Shown: positions 21,661-32,330, counted from the first letter of the stretch. The stretch is 64,000 nt of DNA from Dermacentor variabilis (GCF_050947875.1 NC_134569.1:201944627-202008626); one strand, 5' to 3'. Program-made: numbers and translations. The notes: a model not told the origin generated them from the letters alone.

Positions 21661-22327
21661 TATAGTAGACTCTCGTTGATAGTATATTGAAGGGAACAGG
21701 GAAATCAAATTTGTGAAAATTGTATCACCCAAAGCAAGCTCCAACAAATTAACATAGGCAAACTTGTTGACAAACTCAATATCAAAGGGTTGTATGGCGT
21801 CGAGTGATACTGCTGTGCATAACACGCCATGCAGAGCAGCATCACTCGACGCCACAAGAACCACAGCCAACGCAGTGTATTCAGCAACGCTTAAATACCT
21901 CTTCAGTGTGCGCTGAACTTTCTGTTCAACATGTGTAAAAAAAACTCCGGAACTTAAAACAAAAGCCGCCGTTTTTTTACTCAGCTGAGCAGCGGTGCAG
22001 TGCCAGTCGGTGTAGCCACACTGCAGCATTAGCATTTTATCACCAGCAACACGTCGCATGCGTGTATCCTCCAGAGTGTCTAGGGCTTAACAAGTTCACG
22101 GGTCGTCAGAACATGTAAGCTAGCACACCGGAATATAAAGCTACGAGTTTTATAAATGCTAGTACAAGCCCACTTTTGCAATTGTAGTATCCTATTTCAG
22201 GCAAACACGCGATCGCAATAACCGTACGAAAATGCATTGCCCCTGTGGGAAGTTGGCCGTGAAGTGAAGAACAAACGTATTATCCTGAAACACGTATTAT
22301 TCAGACTTACATTATTGAGACACTGTA
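21661..22327. mobile_element. pogo/Tigger-like short element, left arm
   Basis: The ends form imperfect inverted repeats: TATAGTAGACTCTCGTTGAT at 21661 and, read inward from 22327, TACAGTGTCTCAATAATGTA. Terminal CAGT(A)GACTCTCGTT-type sequences with TA at the tips are characteristic of Tc1/mariner-pogo elements. At 0.67 kb it is non-autonomous. The right-arm copy at 41846-42949 has the same ends plus an LTR insertion. The open frame 21655-22059 inside is probably fortuitous. Confidence 0.55.
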
Positions 22328-23017
22328 GAGCCAAAGCAGACAAATATTGTGCCGTACATTATTCTAAGATACGCCTACTTTGCAAGCAGAACTTTTGAAA
22401 AACCCTGAATAACATTATATTCCTGTTGCGGAGGCACGCTAGGCACACTAGACAATTCTGCACTCTTCTTGCAAGTGTGGCGTTCTCTCAAGTTGTAACG
22501 AAAACGGGCAAGATATTCAGCCTGGTGACCTTAAATGCGGTGGGCCACCACGTAAGCTAGTGGTCGATTTCATTCATTTCCAGCATTGTCTACAAAAAAT
22601 TAAGTTACAATATAAGAATCATGAGAGAGAAACCAAGTTACAATACACACACGCACTAAGTGTCCTCTCCGTGCCGGAAGTCTTGTGCAGTCAGAAACGT
22701 TATGACGGTACTGCTTGGAATGATCCCCGCAAAGTGGCATGCAGTGCGGAGCAGTGCTCAACTTTTGTATACGAGCAGTACATTAGCTAGCAAACATTTC
22801 GTCCACTGCCTTGATTTTAGGGGAACATCATCGACAATGTGCACAAGCAATGTGCAGACAGGCTCCGGGAGAAAATGGACCGAAAAACGTTTTGGGCGTC
22901 GACTCAAGGGACTGCAATGAGGATGATGTTGACAGGGCTGTTAATTCTGCCTTGCAGATTCTCGCCTTTGCCTTCAATACAAACTGAACTGACAAGTACC
23001 TTTAGCATCATTGAAAA
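22328..23017. other. Left arm, no gene recognised
   Basis: Aligned with about 41840-41155 at roughly 7 % divergence (about 15 changes in 220 bp near 22560-22780). This is a typical background value for the arms. Confidence 0.45.
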
Positions 23018-23251
23018 TTGGGAAAGGAATTTTCAATGAAACTAGTTGCCTTTTGCTGCTGTATCTCCATGCTGCACTTTCTGTTGCTGGCATTGTCCAG
23101 GGTGCACGGCGATTCTCTCATTTTGGTCAGGTTTGCAGCTGCCGTGCCTCAAGAAAAACGGACAGGGGCCCTTTGGCAGAACTCTGACAACAAAAATGAG
23201 CAGTACGACGATCTAGTGGCAATACTGGTGCGGAAGCTGACGAGACAGTAA
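23018..23251 (+). CDS. Conserved exon-like frame with hydrophobic N-terminus, left arm
   Basis: An open frame with a hydrophobic stretch (FCCCISMLHFLLLALSRVHG) followed by VPQEKRTGALWQNSDNKNEQ and YDDLVAILVRKLTRQ, then a stop. The right arm (40921-41154, minus strand) keeps the last 40 residues unchanged and varies mainly in the hydrophobic part. A splice-acceptor-like TTGGTCAGGTTTGCAG immediately precedes the conserved portion, so the true coding part may start at about 23131 as a terminal exon. No family is recognised. Purifying selection is possible but not demonstrated. Confidence 0.35.
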   Translation: MGKEFSMKLVAFCCCISMLHFLLLALSRVHGDSLILVRFAAAVPQEKRTGALWQNSDNKNEQYDDLVAILVRKLTRQ

Positions 23252-23285
23252 TTAGTCCTATAAACTACATTGAATTCAAGTTCAA

Positions 23286-23600
23286 GTGCCTGTCCTGCTT
23301 GTCTCGAGACATATTCGAGGGCCACATAGGAATACTGGCTTTTCTTGCGAACATGGACATTGTCGCTGCCGATTAATCAGCAGCGACAATGGCAGCTCAG
23401 TCACGTATCCTGTAGCGTCGTCTGCTGCCACGGCACTGCAGAAATGGCCTACCGTTTTGACGCCACACAAAGCTCAGGAACTGGGCCTGAACTTCACCTC
23501 CACTTATCAGAACAAACAGGGCCATGCAGAGGATGGTACATTTGCACTGCTGAAAGAAATAGTGAAATGGAGAACTGCCTCAATTAGTTCACAAAAGTGA
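23286..23600 (+). CDS. Conserved exon-like frame, left arm
   Basis: The open frame includes YPVASSAATALQKWPTVLTP followed by HKAQELGLNFTSTYQNKQG and DGTFALLKEIVKWRTASISS. The partner on the right arm (40650-40886, minus) is the same up to TYQNKQ and then breaks by a nonsense change. It follows closely behind the frame at 23018-23251 on the same strand, so the two may be neighbouring exons of one former gene. No family is recognised. It contains the 34-bp palindrome at 23358-23391, which is odd for constrained coding sequence. Confidence 0.3.
   Translation: MPVLLVSRHIRGPHRNTGFSCEHGHCRCRLISSDNGSSVTYPVASSAATALQKWPTVLTPHKAQELGLNFTSTYQNKQGHAEDGTFALLKEIVKWRTASISSQK
23358..23391. repeat. 34-bp near-perfect palindrome, left arm
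   Basis: CATTGTCGCTGC and GCAGCGACAATG flank a CGATTAATCA centre that is itself palindromic apart from its outer base pair. It is identical in arm orientation to 40781-40814. It could form a 12-16 bp hairpin. Confidence 0.85.
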
Positions 23601-23697
23601 TAGACCTACCACACAATGTCTTAAAAAATGAAGATCACAATACGGTCTTCAGTATTCCTACAAGAATTTCACGCTGCTGCTGTGCTCAGTGAACTGC

Positions 23698-23712
23698 CCC
23701 CCCCCCCCCCCC
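23698..23712. repeat. C homopolymer
   Basis: About 15 C followed by A8. The right arm has the shorter reverse-complement version near 40462-40475, so the tract varies in length between arms. Confidence 0.9.
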
Positions 23713-24604
23713 AAAAAAAAGTTGTAGATGTGTAGTTGCAGAAATTCGAGTACTGACAGAAAGTCTGCTGGAATCGCATGAAAGCTCCAGTACAGGGACT
23801 CGTTGACGTCTGTGTCGTCGAGGCGGTCGCTCTCTGAGGATGTCGACATTAGCCGTGAGGTCAAGCTGTGGATCGGCGATATTGAAGAGTCAACTGTCCC
23901 TGCAATGTCTAAATCAATATACATATTTTATTCCCCCAAAAGGAGCCCTAAAGGCACTCGGAGGGTATTACGCAGTGGGTGGGGCTAATACAATTCATGA
24001 GTATTATAACAATTACTGAACACATTAGTGAAATCCTAGCAGTTTGATAGTGTAGAAAGGCACTTGCTCCTTAGTCTCTTAGCATTGCATAACAAGAATG
24101 TAGCAGGCTGTGAGTAACTTAGGTACATAGAAGCGAAGATATACAGAATGATCCATTATAGGAGACACCAAATTAGTGTGCCAGCGCCGACTACTGCTTA
24201 GCTTTAGCATGTCAAGGTCTGGAAATCTGTGAAAAATTTCTGTTTATTCGTATAGTTTTTTTATGTTCCTCTAAAACTAATGGATTAGTGATGTTCTCAG
24301 CGTAATAGTGGACCTGTGTTTCGCTGCATTATTTTTATTTCGCAAAGAGCAGGCGCCAATCATTTGACAAGAGGCAGACCACGAACATTGCTAAGAATCT
24401 GAAATCTGGAGGGTCGTGACAACTTGACACGTTGCTCGCTGGCTTTGGCGTAAGATTTGCCAATGATTGGGGGAGAAACGCCACAAAGGCCAACTGTCCC
24501 AATTTGCATAGGATACTCCTGAATTTTGACTGATCCTCCAGATTGCACAGGCACGGCCGTTAACCTTTTCTCATTAGATTGGAAATAAAGGCGTTCTCAG
24601 CAAT
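23713..24604. other. Left arm, no gene recognised
   Basis: Partner of about 40460-39580. Includes a short frame 23803-23988 that is matched at 40199-40384 with two amino-acid changes; nothing is recognised in it. Confidence 0.4.
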
Positions 24605-25000
24605 ATGGTGCGTCGTTACATTGGATCAATGCCAATGTTGGCAACTTTTTGCCTTCTGGTTAAAGTCCAGCGATGCCAAGCAAGCATGCTTCATCGGATT
24701 CGCCTGAGCGTAGTCTTCACGCGACGTAACGTGGCCGCGCATCGAAGTGATGAAGCGCAGGTGGACTGGGGCTCAGAGGTGGGGCTTCATGTCGTGTGTC
24801 TTCTGCCAAAGTACAGCACGGCGCTCTTCCGCACTTTAGCAGACGACGGGAAGCCCCGCCTCCAAGCCCCTGTATGTGCACCTGCATCGCTTAGTTTCGA
24901 AGTGCGGTTGAGTGCGCTGACAATCCGTGGAGCACGGGTAAGCTGCGCCGTGTTCGTAGTAAGTGTGAATGACCCTGTAAACTTGTTTCACCGTCATTGA
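24605..25000 (+). pseudogene. Gene-like block shared by both arms, upstream part (left)
   Basis: A 131-codon frame (MVRRYIGSMPMLATFCLL..., then GLHVVCLLPKYSTALFRTLA and ALTIRGARVSCAVFVVSVND). The right arm encodes the same peptide in two frames (39291-39578 and 39065-39397), separated by a one-base shift after CLLPK. In the right arm the second frame runs on into a C-terminal sequence ending KFQELLYTEPED, whereas in the left arm the frame stops at 25000 and the matching ending lies behind a splice acceptor at 25179. The protein is not recognised. It could be a decayed host gene copy. Confidence 0.35.
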
Positions 25001-25178
25001 GAATTGAAACCGAGGGGCTTTGTTTTTCTGGTGGGGTAGCAACTGTGTGAAGCCAACAGAAGTGCAATAGTTCCTTCTGCTTTACGTTGCGATTTCACCG
25101 TTACATTATCTGCTTTGCAAGGTCAATGACGTAAGGCAGTGGAAGGTACTCAATTTTTCATATTTTTGCTTACCACAG

Positions 25179-25218
25179 CAAATTCCAGGAGCTACTCTAC
25201 TCTGAGCAGGCGGACTGA
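25179..25218 (+). CDS. Terminal exon candidate, KFQELLYSEQAD (left arm)
   Basis: A strong acceptor (TTTTTGCTTACCACAG) ends at 25178. The exon would read C then AAA TTC CAG GAG CTA CTC TAC TCT GAG CAG GCG GAC TGA. The right arm has the homologous residues (KFQELLYTEPED and stop, 39065-39104) joined directly to upstream coding sequence (CLMSPNAS) with no intron. The upstream exon sequence present on the right is missing from the left. Confidence 0.5.
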
Positions 25219-25238
25219 CATTTATTCTCGATTACTTC

Positions 25239-25250
25239 CCCCCCCCCCCC
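25239..25250. repeat. C homopolymer near inner edge of left arm
   Basis: About 12 C. The right-arm counterpart near 39038-39044 is a shorter, interrupted G tract. Confidence 0.85.
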
Positions 25251-25497
25251 ACCATTTGTATTCACCGAAAGTCATTTTCATCCTCTTCAGCGATAATTTA
25301 CTGTTTTTGCCTATTGTTTCGCGATACTTGATAATATAAATGCTCCGTACTAATTTTGCATATCTTTTAATTTGAATCCAGAGCACATGTATAATTTTTC
25401 TTGCTCAGAATCCGTAAGCATTAAATTCTGCGACAAACTTTGATCGTGAATTGAGTTTTTTTTTATTCGCACACCCCTAAAAATAGTTGTATAGCAC

Positions 25498-25553
25498 TTA
25501 CGAGTCCATATCCTCTTCAGCTGACAAGGCTGCCGAAGCCTCAGCAAGGGCAC
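25498..25553 (-). CDS. Terminal exon candidate of a spacer gene
   Basis: On the minus strand TTTTCGTTTAG ends at 25554, a good acceptor. The exon then reads GT followed by codons for ALAEASAALSAEEDMDS and TAA at 25500-25498. An AATAAA signal follows about 30 bp downstream (25461-25467). The acidic tail and the placement of the polyadenylation signal look like a genuine 3' end. It lies 120 bp inside the spacer, next to the left inner arm edge. Possible upstream exons on the same strand are at 30339-30544, 30827-30950 and 33548-33690. The protein is not identified. Confidence 0.4.
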
Positions 25554-27006
25554 CTAAACGAAAACAAAGGCAAGAAATTGAGAGGTGACCGAACAAGGAA
25601 CATGAAAACGCCCCTCCCCCTCCCCAATACGTGTACAACACTGGGGATTGGGACATAACGTTGGTCAATCTCCAACAACAGATTACTGTGAAAGACAGCT
25701 CAGGTTACCGAGATCACTGGGTAATGAGAGAGCTGTTTAAGGAACTAGGAAGGAATTTAAGGAAGTAGCAATGTGCGAATATCCCCAATAATGTTCCCAA
25801 TATTAATACTGAAATAAACACTTTTCTGTTCGTTATTGTAACTATTGAGAAAGTATGCTGTAAACGTGCAAACATCGAAATGTAGAAAGTAATACCATCA
25901 AAGCCAAAAAATACTAACATTTAGAAAAACTATCAGCTCCGCCAAAAGGGTGAAGCAATGAATATGATAGCAACATGTAAGAATATTACACAAAGTGCAA
26001 GAATCACAGCCGTAGTGGCAGTATCAACTGAAGGAAACACAAGCCAACAAAGTAGAAACAACCTGTTGTGCTAGGGTTCCTCAGCTGGAATCCTGCCATC
26101 ACACAATTTCAGTCATGTTTACTAAACCTAACGTCTTTACCACCACTTTTCCGTATCAGGTAAATTTCAAACTTTCCCAAGCCGATCCCCAAGGTAGTGC
26201 ACAGCGACACCAATAAAACTGGAATGTTTTCAGGTTTGAGCACCGTTATTGTTTCGAACTTTTAATATTTTAGTCTGAGAAGACTTAAGATGAAAGGCAC
26301 GTGCTGTCAGTGCATCACGACATTTGTTTGTGGGCTGCCAGTCTCAAAATGCACAGGAATTTTGTCAAGAACGCAAGACCTGGTATGAGCAACTTTAGCG
26401 ATAGAATGGTGTGGCAATACAACCGGTATGTACCGCATGTCATATAGCATACGAATACCTTAATAGATAAAGAACCTCACGGCAAAAGTTAGCTTGGAGT
26501 GTCCATATAATTGCTATCGCAACAGAAATAGTTCACTCTATACAAGATGTAGACTGGATATTCAAAATAATTTGGCGACTGCTCCACAGCGGTGTCAAAA
26601 CTAGCGTTGCTCTATATTCGTAGCAGAAGTCATCCGTATCACAGAACAAATGCTCAGGATATTTATGCACGAAATATTCATGTAACAGCAGCGAAATTTT
26701 TCACCTGCCATTTTAAAAGGGACACTTGCTAGTAAACTTTAACTGAGCCGGCCCGAGAAGTTGGCAGGCATGCATATATTATTCGTACTGCATTCAAACT
26801 CAAAAACTGCTATTTTCACACTCCTGCTTAGAGGAAATGAAGGCAAAATTTCCATTCTCAATTTCCTGCTGAAACATCACCGCCAGCATGACAACATCAC
26901 AGAATGGATTTCATAGCAATTCGTCCCACTTGGGACTAAAGGAGTCCTCCAAGTGAACTAGTGAAGGAATGTGGAAAATTTTATTACCGGTTACGTCGTC
27001 TAATTG
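25554..27006. other. Spacer, no gene recognised
   Basis: AT-rich, without recognisable repeats or exons. It could be intron of the minus-strand gene proposed here. Confidence 0.4.
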
Positions 27007-29351
27007 CTAAGAGGGCCTTGCTTGCACGGGACTCAAGGTAGCCGAGGAACTTAGGTCACCTGACAAAAGTATGTGCTCTGGCAACACCAACCCTTCGGGC
27101 CACTTCAAGCGAGCCAGAGGATTTGGGCTGTCTTTCGGATTCGACCTGGCCACAGGAGATGGAGGTAGGCTTCGTAGCCTTGGTCTATACGAAAAGACAG
27201 ACCGCAAGATGTCAACCTCCGTACTTGCCGTCGATTCGGTTCTGTATAGTGCCGCCTTGCGAGCACGTGCGTCGCCAACGGCTGCCTTTTGCACCGCCTT
27301 GGCCACAGTATACCCTTCCTGTAACACTTCCTGCCACTTTTTGCCGGTCGATGTGTGTCAGCAGAGGTGGCGCTTTGAGCCGCAGTCTTTCACACCCGCC
27401 TGTGCTGGACGCCATTCCTTTGCCGTTGACCTGCACTTGTCCGATGAGATTGAAGAAGGCGTCAACGGCTCGCTCCGCTTATTCTCGAAAAAGTACCAGT
27501 ACCAGCTCTGAGGAGTACCAACGCTGGCACTAACTTTCACATGGCTCCCCGGCTGGACAGCGATCTCATTGATTCTGGAGGGTTGAAACCAATCGTGCAA
27601 CCTCCTCTGTGGACAGCTTGCAACGAGAGATGGCTCTGGGATGTCCGTCAGCATCTCTACGTGATCGGAGTGGCCTCCGGTAGAACATTGGAACACAGAG
27701 GATGAAGTTGACGATGTATCACGAGCCTTATGACAGAAGGCATCAACACAGTTAGTAAATGTCCGACAGCGGGACATGTCCGAACACTGCGTGTGCGAGA
27801 CTGAGACAGTTCGTATGTTTCGGCAAGAGCCTTGTCTGCAGCTGTTAGGAACACGATCACCAAAAATCGCTTTCTGTGCCATTTTGGAGAGGCCGTGGTC
27901 CGATTACAGTAAACTCCAATTTTCTCCTACACCTAAAAAGGAAGGCGCTTTGGTCTATGTGACAGTTGTCCAATTGGTCCGCCATCGCAGCAGGCGCATT
28001 CAGCAAGAGACTGTGGGCCCCGGAGCGACGAGGATCTTCTGGTACAAGAGGTACCTCGCAGTTGCGTTCGTCCACAGTGACGCCACTGCCAATGTAAATG
28101 ACTTTGCAGGCAGGTGCTTGGGTACTGACCCGAGGTTCACTTCGGAGACGTCAGCGCTCGTGGCTGTCACAGGCAAAGTTTTCCTGAAAGACGAAAGACC
28201 GGCAACAGCTTGGTCTCATTGAACATCTCCACCTGGCCCCGAAATCTTGTGAAGAGTTGCCCCGTCACCATTATCTGTCGAGTGCTGGCCTCGACCCATC
28301 GAAATATGCGAATGACTGGCACTTGGTTGCCGCTGGGCTTTCGTCAGACTTTCAGATACACTTGTACGGACGTGCCATCCATCTGAATTTTCCTTGGCAA
28401 CCCTTTCTGGACAGAACAAGTCAGCCAAAAGGGACCGCGAGCTGTCGTATTGAGAAGTTATCCCCAGCTGTGCTGTTACGTTGGAAAGGTTTACAGCCGA
28501 GTCAGTCAAAGAGTTGAATATCTCGGTCGCAGCAGTCATGTTCACCTTTGAAGCAGCATTCCAGCTCTTTGACATCGTCTATGGCACTCCGCTTGCCGTT
28601 CTCGTTAGGTCCGAAACTCCTTTGTCACTTTTAACGATATGGCTAGCAAGATTCTGGAAAGCAATGCTATCTTTGCCAGCCAGGACATGGACACTCCTGC
28701 TCCTAGTGCATTACCTGTCAGACTGAGTGCACCTCTCACACAGCACTTCTCTTAACTTTGCCCAGTATATCGCAGGCATTATTGTGGCGGTTCGATGCCA
28801 CGAAGGTGAAGAGATCGAATTGCCCAGCCTTGTTTGAGATTTTGCTGGCAGCACAAACACCTCCCGCGCTGCCCGTCTCTTTCACATTGTTCCCCATGCC
28901 CACGTCGCTCTTGTTGGAACAAGTTGCACCACTGTGAGCAGGGACAGATGGGCCAGGTTGGGCGCATGATGCATCTGCGACAGATGTCATCATTGCCCAT
29001 TATGTCGGAGACACCATTGCAGCGGTTTGATGTCACAAAGGCAGAGAGACCAAACAGTGCAGCCTTGCGTGAAATGGGGCACCTGCATGGGGCACACAGA
29101 GGGCCACCTGCAGCACATGGGGCACCTTCAGAGGCAACAGTGACGTCCCCGTGTTGAGCGAACACGAGACGCGACTGTGCTTCCTCCATTAGAACAGATG
29201 CCCTTGTCGTTGGGGACGCAGCCTCGGCATCGCTGTTGTCGGCATCAAAGTAGAAGGTCAGCTCGAGGGGAGTGCGGTCGCACTCCAATTGGACCACCTC
29301 GTCCACCATATCTTCGGCAGCATTGCCCGGCAGCGTCTTGTTGCTAGCCAT
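27007..29351 (-). pseudogene. Frameshifted Cys-rich coding block, intronless
   Basis: A run of minus-strand frames covers 2.3 kb: 29351-28779 (start MASNKTLPGN, then an acidic segment and Cys-rich sequence), 28993-28736, 28575-28216, 28075-27857, 27882-27358 and 27327-27007, in changing frames with stops between. GC content and amino-acid composition are coding-like. The module CPISRKAALFGLSAFVTSNR with NGVSDIMGNDDICRRC recurs about 230 bp later in another frame as KISNKAGQFDLFTFVASNRH with NNACDILG, an internal duplication. Cys spacing suggests paired zinc-binding (B-box-like) modules followed by a helical segment. A RING/B-box plus tudor protein of the RNF17/qin type is one guess, unsupported by a clear tudor signature. 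At least four frameshifts indicate a pseudogene, unless tiny introns are involved. Confidence 0.4.
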
Positions 29352-30338
29352 GACAGAACAAGCGCAAACTGAGAGTGCTATGTCTGAAAATGAAGCACCA
29401 ACATATGAATCTTGCATGTTTGGCGCAAAAGCCCGAAAGGGGCACTGTAGCAGAATCTCCACTCTGTCAACAAATTTCTACAACTGATGGCAGAGTGTGT
29501 CATAATGAAAAAAAAGAAGGAATGCAAACATGAGAGGGACACTAGGAAATGAGTGCCTTTCTTTGAGTCGCTGTTGCATTTGTTCTAATTTTTTCATTAT
29601 GCAGAAAGCTCTACAGCCTACTCGGCTTTTGCAACGAGTTCATGCTCACTGCCGTAATTAAACAATGTTTAACATTCCGAAAGTGCACAGTGTTACGTGC
29701 GACACTGCAGGGAAACACTTCGGATTAATTTTGATCACCAGGGGCTTCTGGAACGTGCACCCAAAGTACGGTATAATGGGAATCAAACCGACAGCCCTGT
29801 GTTCGGCGGCATCATCCCGTAGCTCCCGCAGTCACTGCAAGTACCAAACTAGTGCAGAACTGGCACTATGCAAATTCAAAATAAAGAAAATACAAGGATC
29901 CGTAGGAACAAACTTATAGCACATGCCTTAAGCACTTGCAACATGCCCAAGTCTGTGCCGCTACAAGATTCTTAAAATTACGAGAGTGCTGCACATAGGC
30001 CACCAGTAAGCTTTGCCGTGAAGACCAGTTGGGTTTTATGAAGGTCCAAGTTGTGGAAATCGCATTTGTCAAGCACATACAGAAATTGCACACACCGACC
30101 CAACGTAAGACACCTCATGCCCTGCTGCACTGCAGCAACTTACTCGGCCGTGGTCGCCGAGCCAGCTTCCAGTGCGTTCCCTGCAGTAAAAAGTGCGAGT
30201 AGCTTTAGCACACAGAAGGTGAAAAGGAAAAAAAATTAATGCTGAAATAACCAGTCACTGTCTTGGCATGGCCAAAAGTGTTATAGCAAGGTTCAAGAGA
30301 TACTTCGAAGTTACACCTCACATACAGGCTAATATAGA
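29352..30338. other. Spacer, no gene recognised apart from a weak SINE-like piece
   Basis: Between 29735 and 29840 the minus strand has GGTTTGATTCCC and GGGTGCACGTTCCAGAAGCC, a diverged SINE-like head and body. The rest shows nothing recognisable. Confidence 0.35.
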
Positions 30339-30544
30339 TTACAGAAAGAAAAAATCATTCACAGGTGTATCAGTTGCAGGTCGGCATACATCAACAGATG
30401 GCGAAGCTGCATAAGCAAGTTCTATTAAAAGGGTGTTTTCTAACTGTTGGAGCTCATTCATCAACACTGCCAGCGTGTTCGCACCGATGACGTGGAGGAC
30501 GTATTCTTGGATGATCATTTGCGGCGATGCCATCACCGTCCCGC
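30339..30544 (-). CDS. Exon candidate of spacer gene
   Basis: The minus-strand frame reads MASPQMIIQEYVLHVIGANT then LAVLMNELQQLENTLLIELA and YAASPSVDVCRPATDTPV before a stop at 30339. The Leu-rich amphipathic pattern is typical of a folded helical protein and stands out from neighbouring frames. The true 3' boundary may be an internal donor near GATGTATGCC. The protein is not identified. It lies on the same strand as the exon candidates at 25498, 30827 and 33548. Confidence 0.35.
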
Positions 30545-30659
30545 GACGTAGTGCTCAAGCAGCCAATCAGCCCATCCAGGCTTGCTGAACCAGCAAATAA
30601 GCACGCACAGACAGATAATGCCGAAAGCGATCGTCCGAGAATATGTGCAGTCGCGTAGC

Positions 30660-30835
30660 TAGGTCGTCTGGCACCCGGGGCCCATAGGTCTACTGTCACC
30701 CCCCCACGGGTGCAGCTGGCGGAAAGAAGGGTGTCGTCAGACGTATATGAAACGTCTCCCCCCCCCCCCCCCATTGGCCCCTTGCACACGGGGCCCACCG
30801 TTCCGGGCTGCTCCTCCCCCCCTTTGCTACGCCAC
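30660..30835 (-). repeat. G-rich dispersed repeat
   Basis: On the minus strand it starts GTGGCGTAGCAAAGGGGGG and runs through GGGGCCAATGGGGGGG to GTGGGGGGGTGACAG. The combination of a GGCGTAGC(A/G)AGG lead and a G homopolymer recurs at 51410-51475, where it reads GGGGCGTAGGCAGGGGG. It is a dispersed repeat rather than coding sequence, although frames run through it. Confidence 0.6.
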
Positions 30836-30950
30836 TGAATATGTGCCCTGGACACGCAACTGCTTCAGGGTTCCCACACAGACTGGGTTGCTGGTTGCTC
30901 TGTAATACTGCACCTGTATAAACTCCTCGCCGACCTGGAACTTGAAGCGG
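30827..30950 (-). CDS. Exon candidate of spacer gene
   Basis: The minus-strand frame encodes FQVGEEFIQVQYYRATSNPV and then CVGTLKQLRVQGTYS, a convincing beta-rich coding signature. The acceptor is probably in TACCCGCTTCAAG or GTTCCAG at the 5' side. The frame is cut at 30835 by the G-rich repeat, so the exon's 3' end is at or near that insertion. The protein is not identified. Confidence 0.4.
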
Positions 30951-32194
30951 GTAAAACATGATGCAAGAAATAGTTGCAAATTACTGGCTGAAAAGCTACA
31001 CATAATGTGTGCACTCATGCAAGTTGTTGTAGTGATTAATTTCAAAGCAAAAAATTCGGGACTCCAACGCAGGTTGGAGTTCCAAACTGGCCTCATCTCT
31101 AGCACAAGATATCATGAGCGCGACGCCACGTCTACACTTTATGCCATCAGACGAGCAAACTGCACTTGCACATGCTGTTTGCTAAACGAATACACCACGA
31201 CGAGTTGGGGAAGGCGTCTTGCAGGAAAGCTAGCTTTACAATTGTGAAAAGGGTCTGTCGCAAAGTAAGTTTGGACAGCGCTACTCAAAAGAACACAAAT
31301 GCGAAAAATCTGCCATTTGCACCTTCGTTAGGGTTTAACAAGGGCAGAGCACTCGACGACACATGCTATGTTGCCAAACATGCAAATTACTTTGAAGCCA
31401 TAAAACAGTAGCGCAATTCACAGAAAGGCAAAACCAAACAAATCATGTTCACCACAATTATACACCATTTCTCTAAGGCAACAGGGACACAGGTATTGAC
31501 AACACCTGTCAAATTGAACTTTAAAATTTGTAAGAATACTGTGGAAACTCCACCAGAAAGAGGGTGGGAATACCAAATCCGCCCCCCCCCCCCCCAAGTA
31601 TAGAGTATAGACACATTTCGTGGTATACATGCACACTTATGAAATATGAGCTAGGTACAGTACCCGAGACCTTTCGCTCAGCACCCAAGCAGCAGCAAAT
31701 TTGAAATGGCAGAGGTTGACGAACAACACACTGGTGTTTTGGTCACAGGGACTTTGTTGGTGCCAATTTCACGTGCTTCAGGAAGTTGTCCTAATGAACT
31801 TATTTCAAGCAGATGCATCTCTTGTATTTCGCAATTGGAAGACTTGCAAGGGTATGGTTTGGCCAAAGTTCATTCTAGCAAAACATCAGTAAAAATTCAG
31901 AAAAATCGTACAAGCCCGAAAGAAGAAGCTTATGGGCAAATTCGGGAAGGTCGGCAAGTATGCGGAGAGCAATCAAAGAAACAATGTTTTAAAGAAACAC
32001 TGGAGGCAAAAATTTTGTATATCTACACTTAAGTGGAACGAGGTGTCCGAAGCCTTACTTCTGCAAAGAACAGCTTTTATAAGCGAGAAAGTGAGTAATG
32101 CAGGTCTAAACTTGTGTCATTGCCAAAAAAGTTATGGAAACCAGCCCGGCTGTAGTTGCTATACATTTAACGGCTGATAAGTGAAGTATTTAAA
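30951..32194. other. Spacer, no gene recognised
   Basis: Contains a C run at 31583-31595. The + frame at 31706-32032 (108 codons, starting MAEVDEQHTGVLVTGTLLVP) is the longest here. It has no recognisable domain and I do not call it a gene. Confidence 0.35.
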
Positions 32195-32330
32195 TTCTGG
32201 AGTTTTACATGCTAAAACTGATCCGATTATCTGGTATGCGGTAGTGGGGTACTCCGAATGCTCACCACCTGGGGTTCTTTAACGTGCACCTAAATCTAAG
32301 TGCACGGCTGGATTTTGCATCACTTTGTCA
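32195..32330 (-). repeat. SINE-like element, minus strand
   Basis: The minus strand reads GTGCACTTAGATTTAGGTGC, then ACGTTAAAGAACCCCAGGTG and CCCCACTACCGCATACC. This is the same module order as in the copies at 2010-2515 and it is closer to what I take to be the family consensus. Confidence 0.7.

Larger units (their letters stand above)
4271..25375 (+). repeat. Giant inverted repeat, left arm
   Basis: The whole segment matches the reverse complement of about 38925-61909. Anchors checked by eye include 4271 with 61909, 6612 with 58114, 9559 with 55043, 17345 with 47463, 20495 with 44118, 23286 with 40886, and about 25365 with 38935. The sum of paired coordinates drifts between about 64170 and 66180 because of arm-specific insertions and deletions. 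The largest are a LINE deletion, a Penelope insertion and the non-aligning block 12975-15425 on this side. Divergence is roughly 5-8 % in most stretches, with islands close to or at 0 %. The arms are therefore not a trivial duplicated read, although structural verification is still warranted. Confidence 0.93.

Noticed and set aside
21655..22059. 134-codon frame inside the pogo-like element as a transposase
   Set aside because: No DDE motif or helix-turn-helix, and the element is too short to be autonomous.
27071..28222. Long + strand frames opposite the Cys-rich block
   Set aside because: The minus strand shows the internal repeated module and Cys pattern. The + frames have no recognisable content and are probably shadows in GC-rich sequence.
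30454..30855. 133-codon minus-strand frame
   Set aside because: It runs through a G homopolymer repeat and another frame gives far better coding signal on one side.
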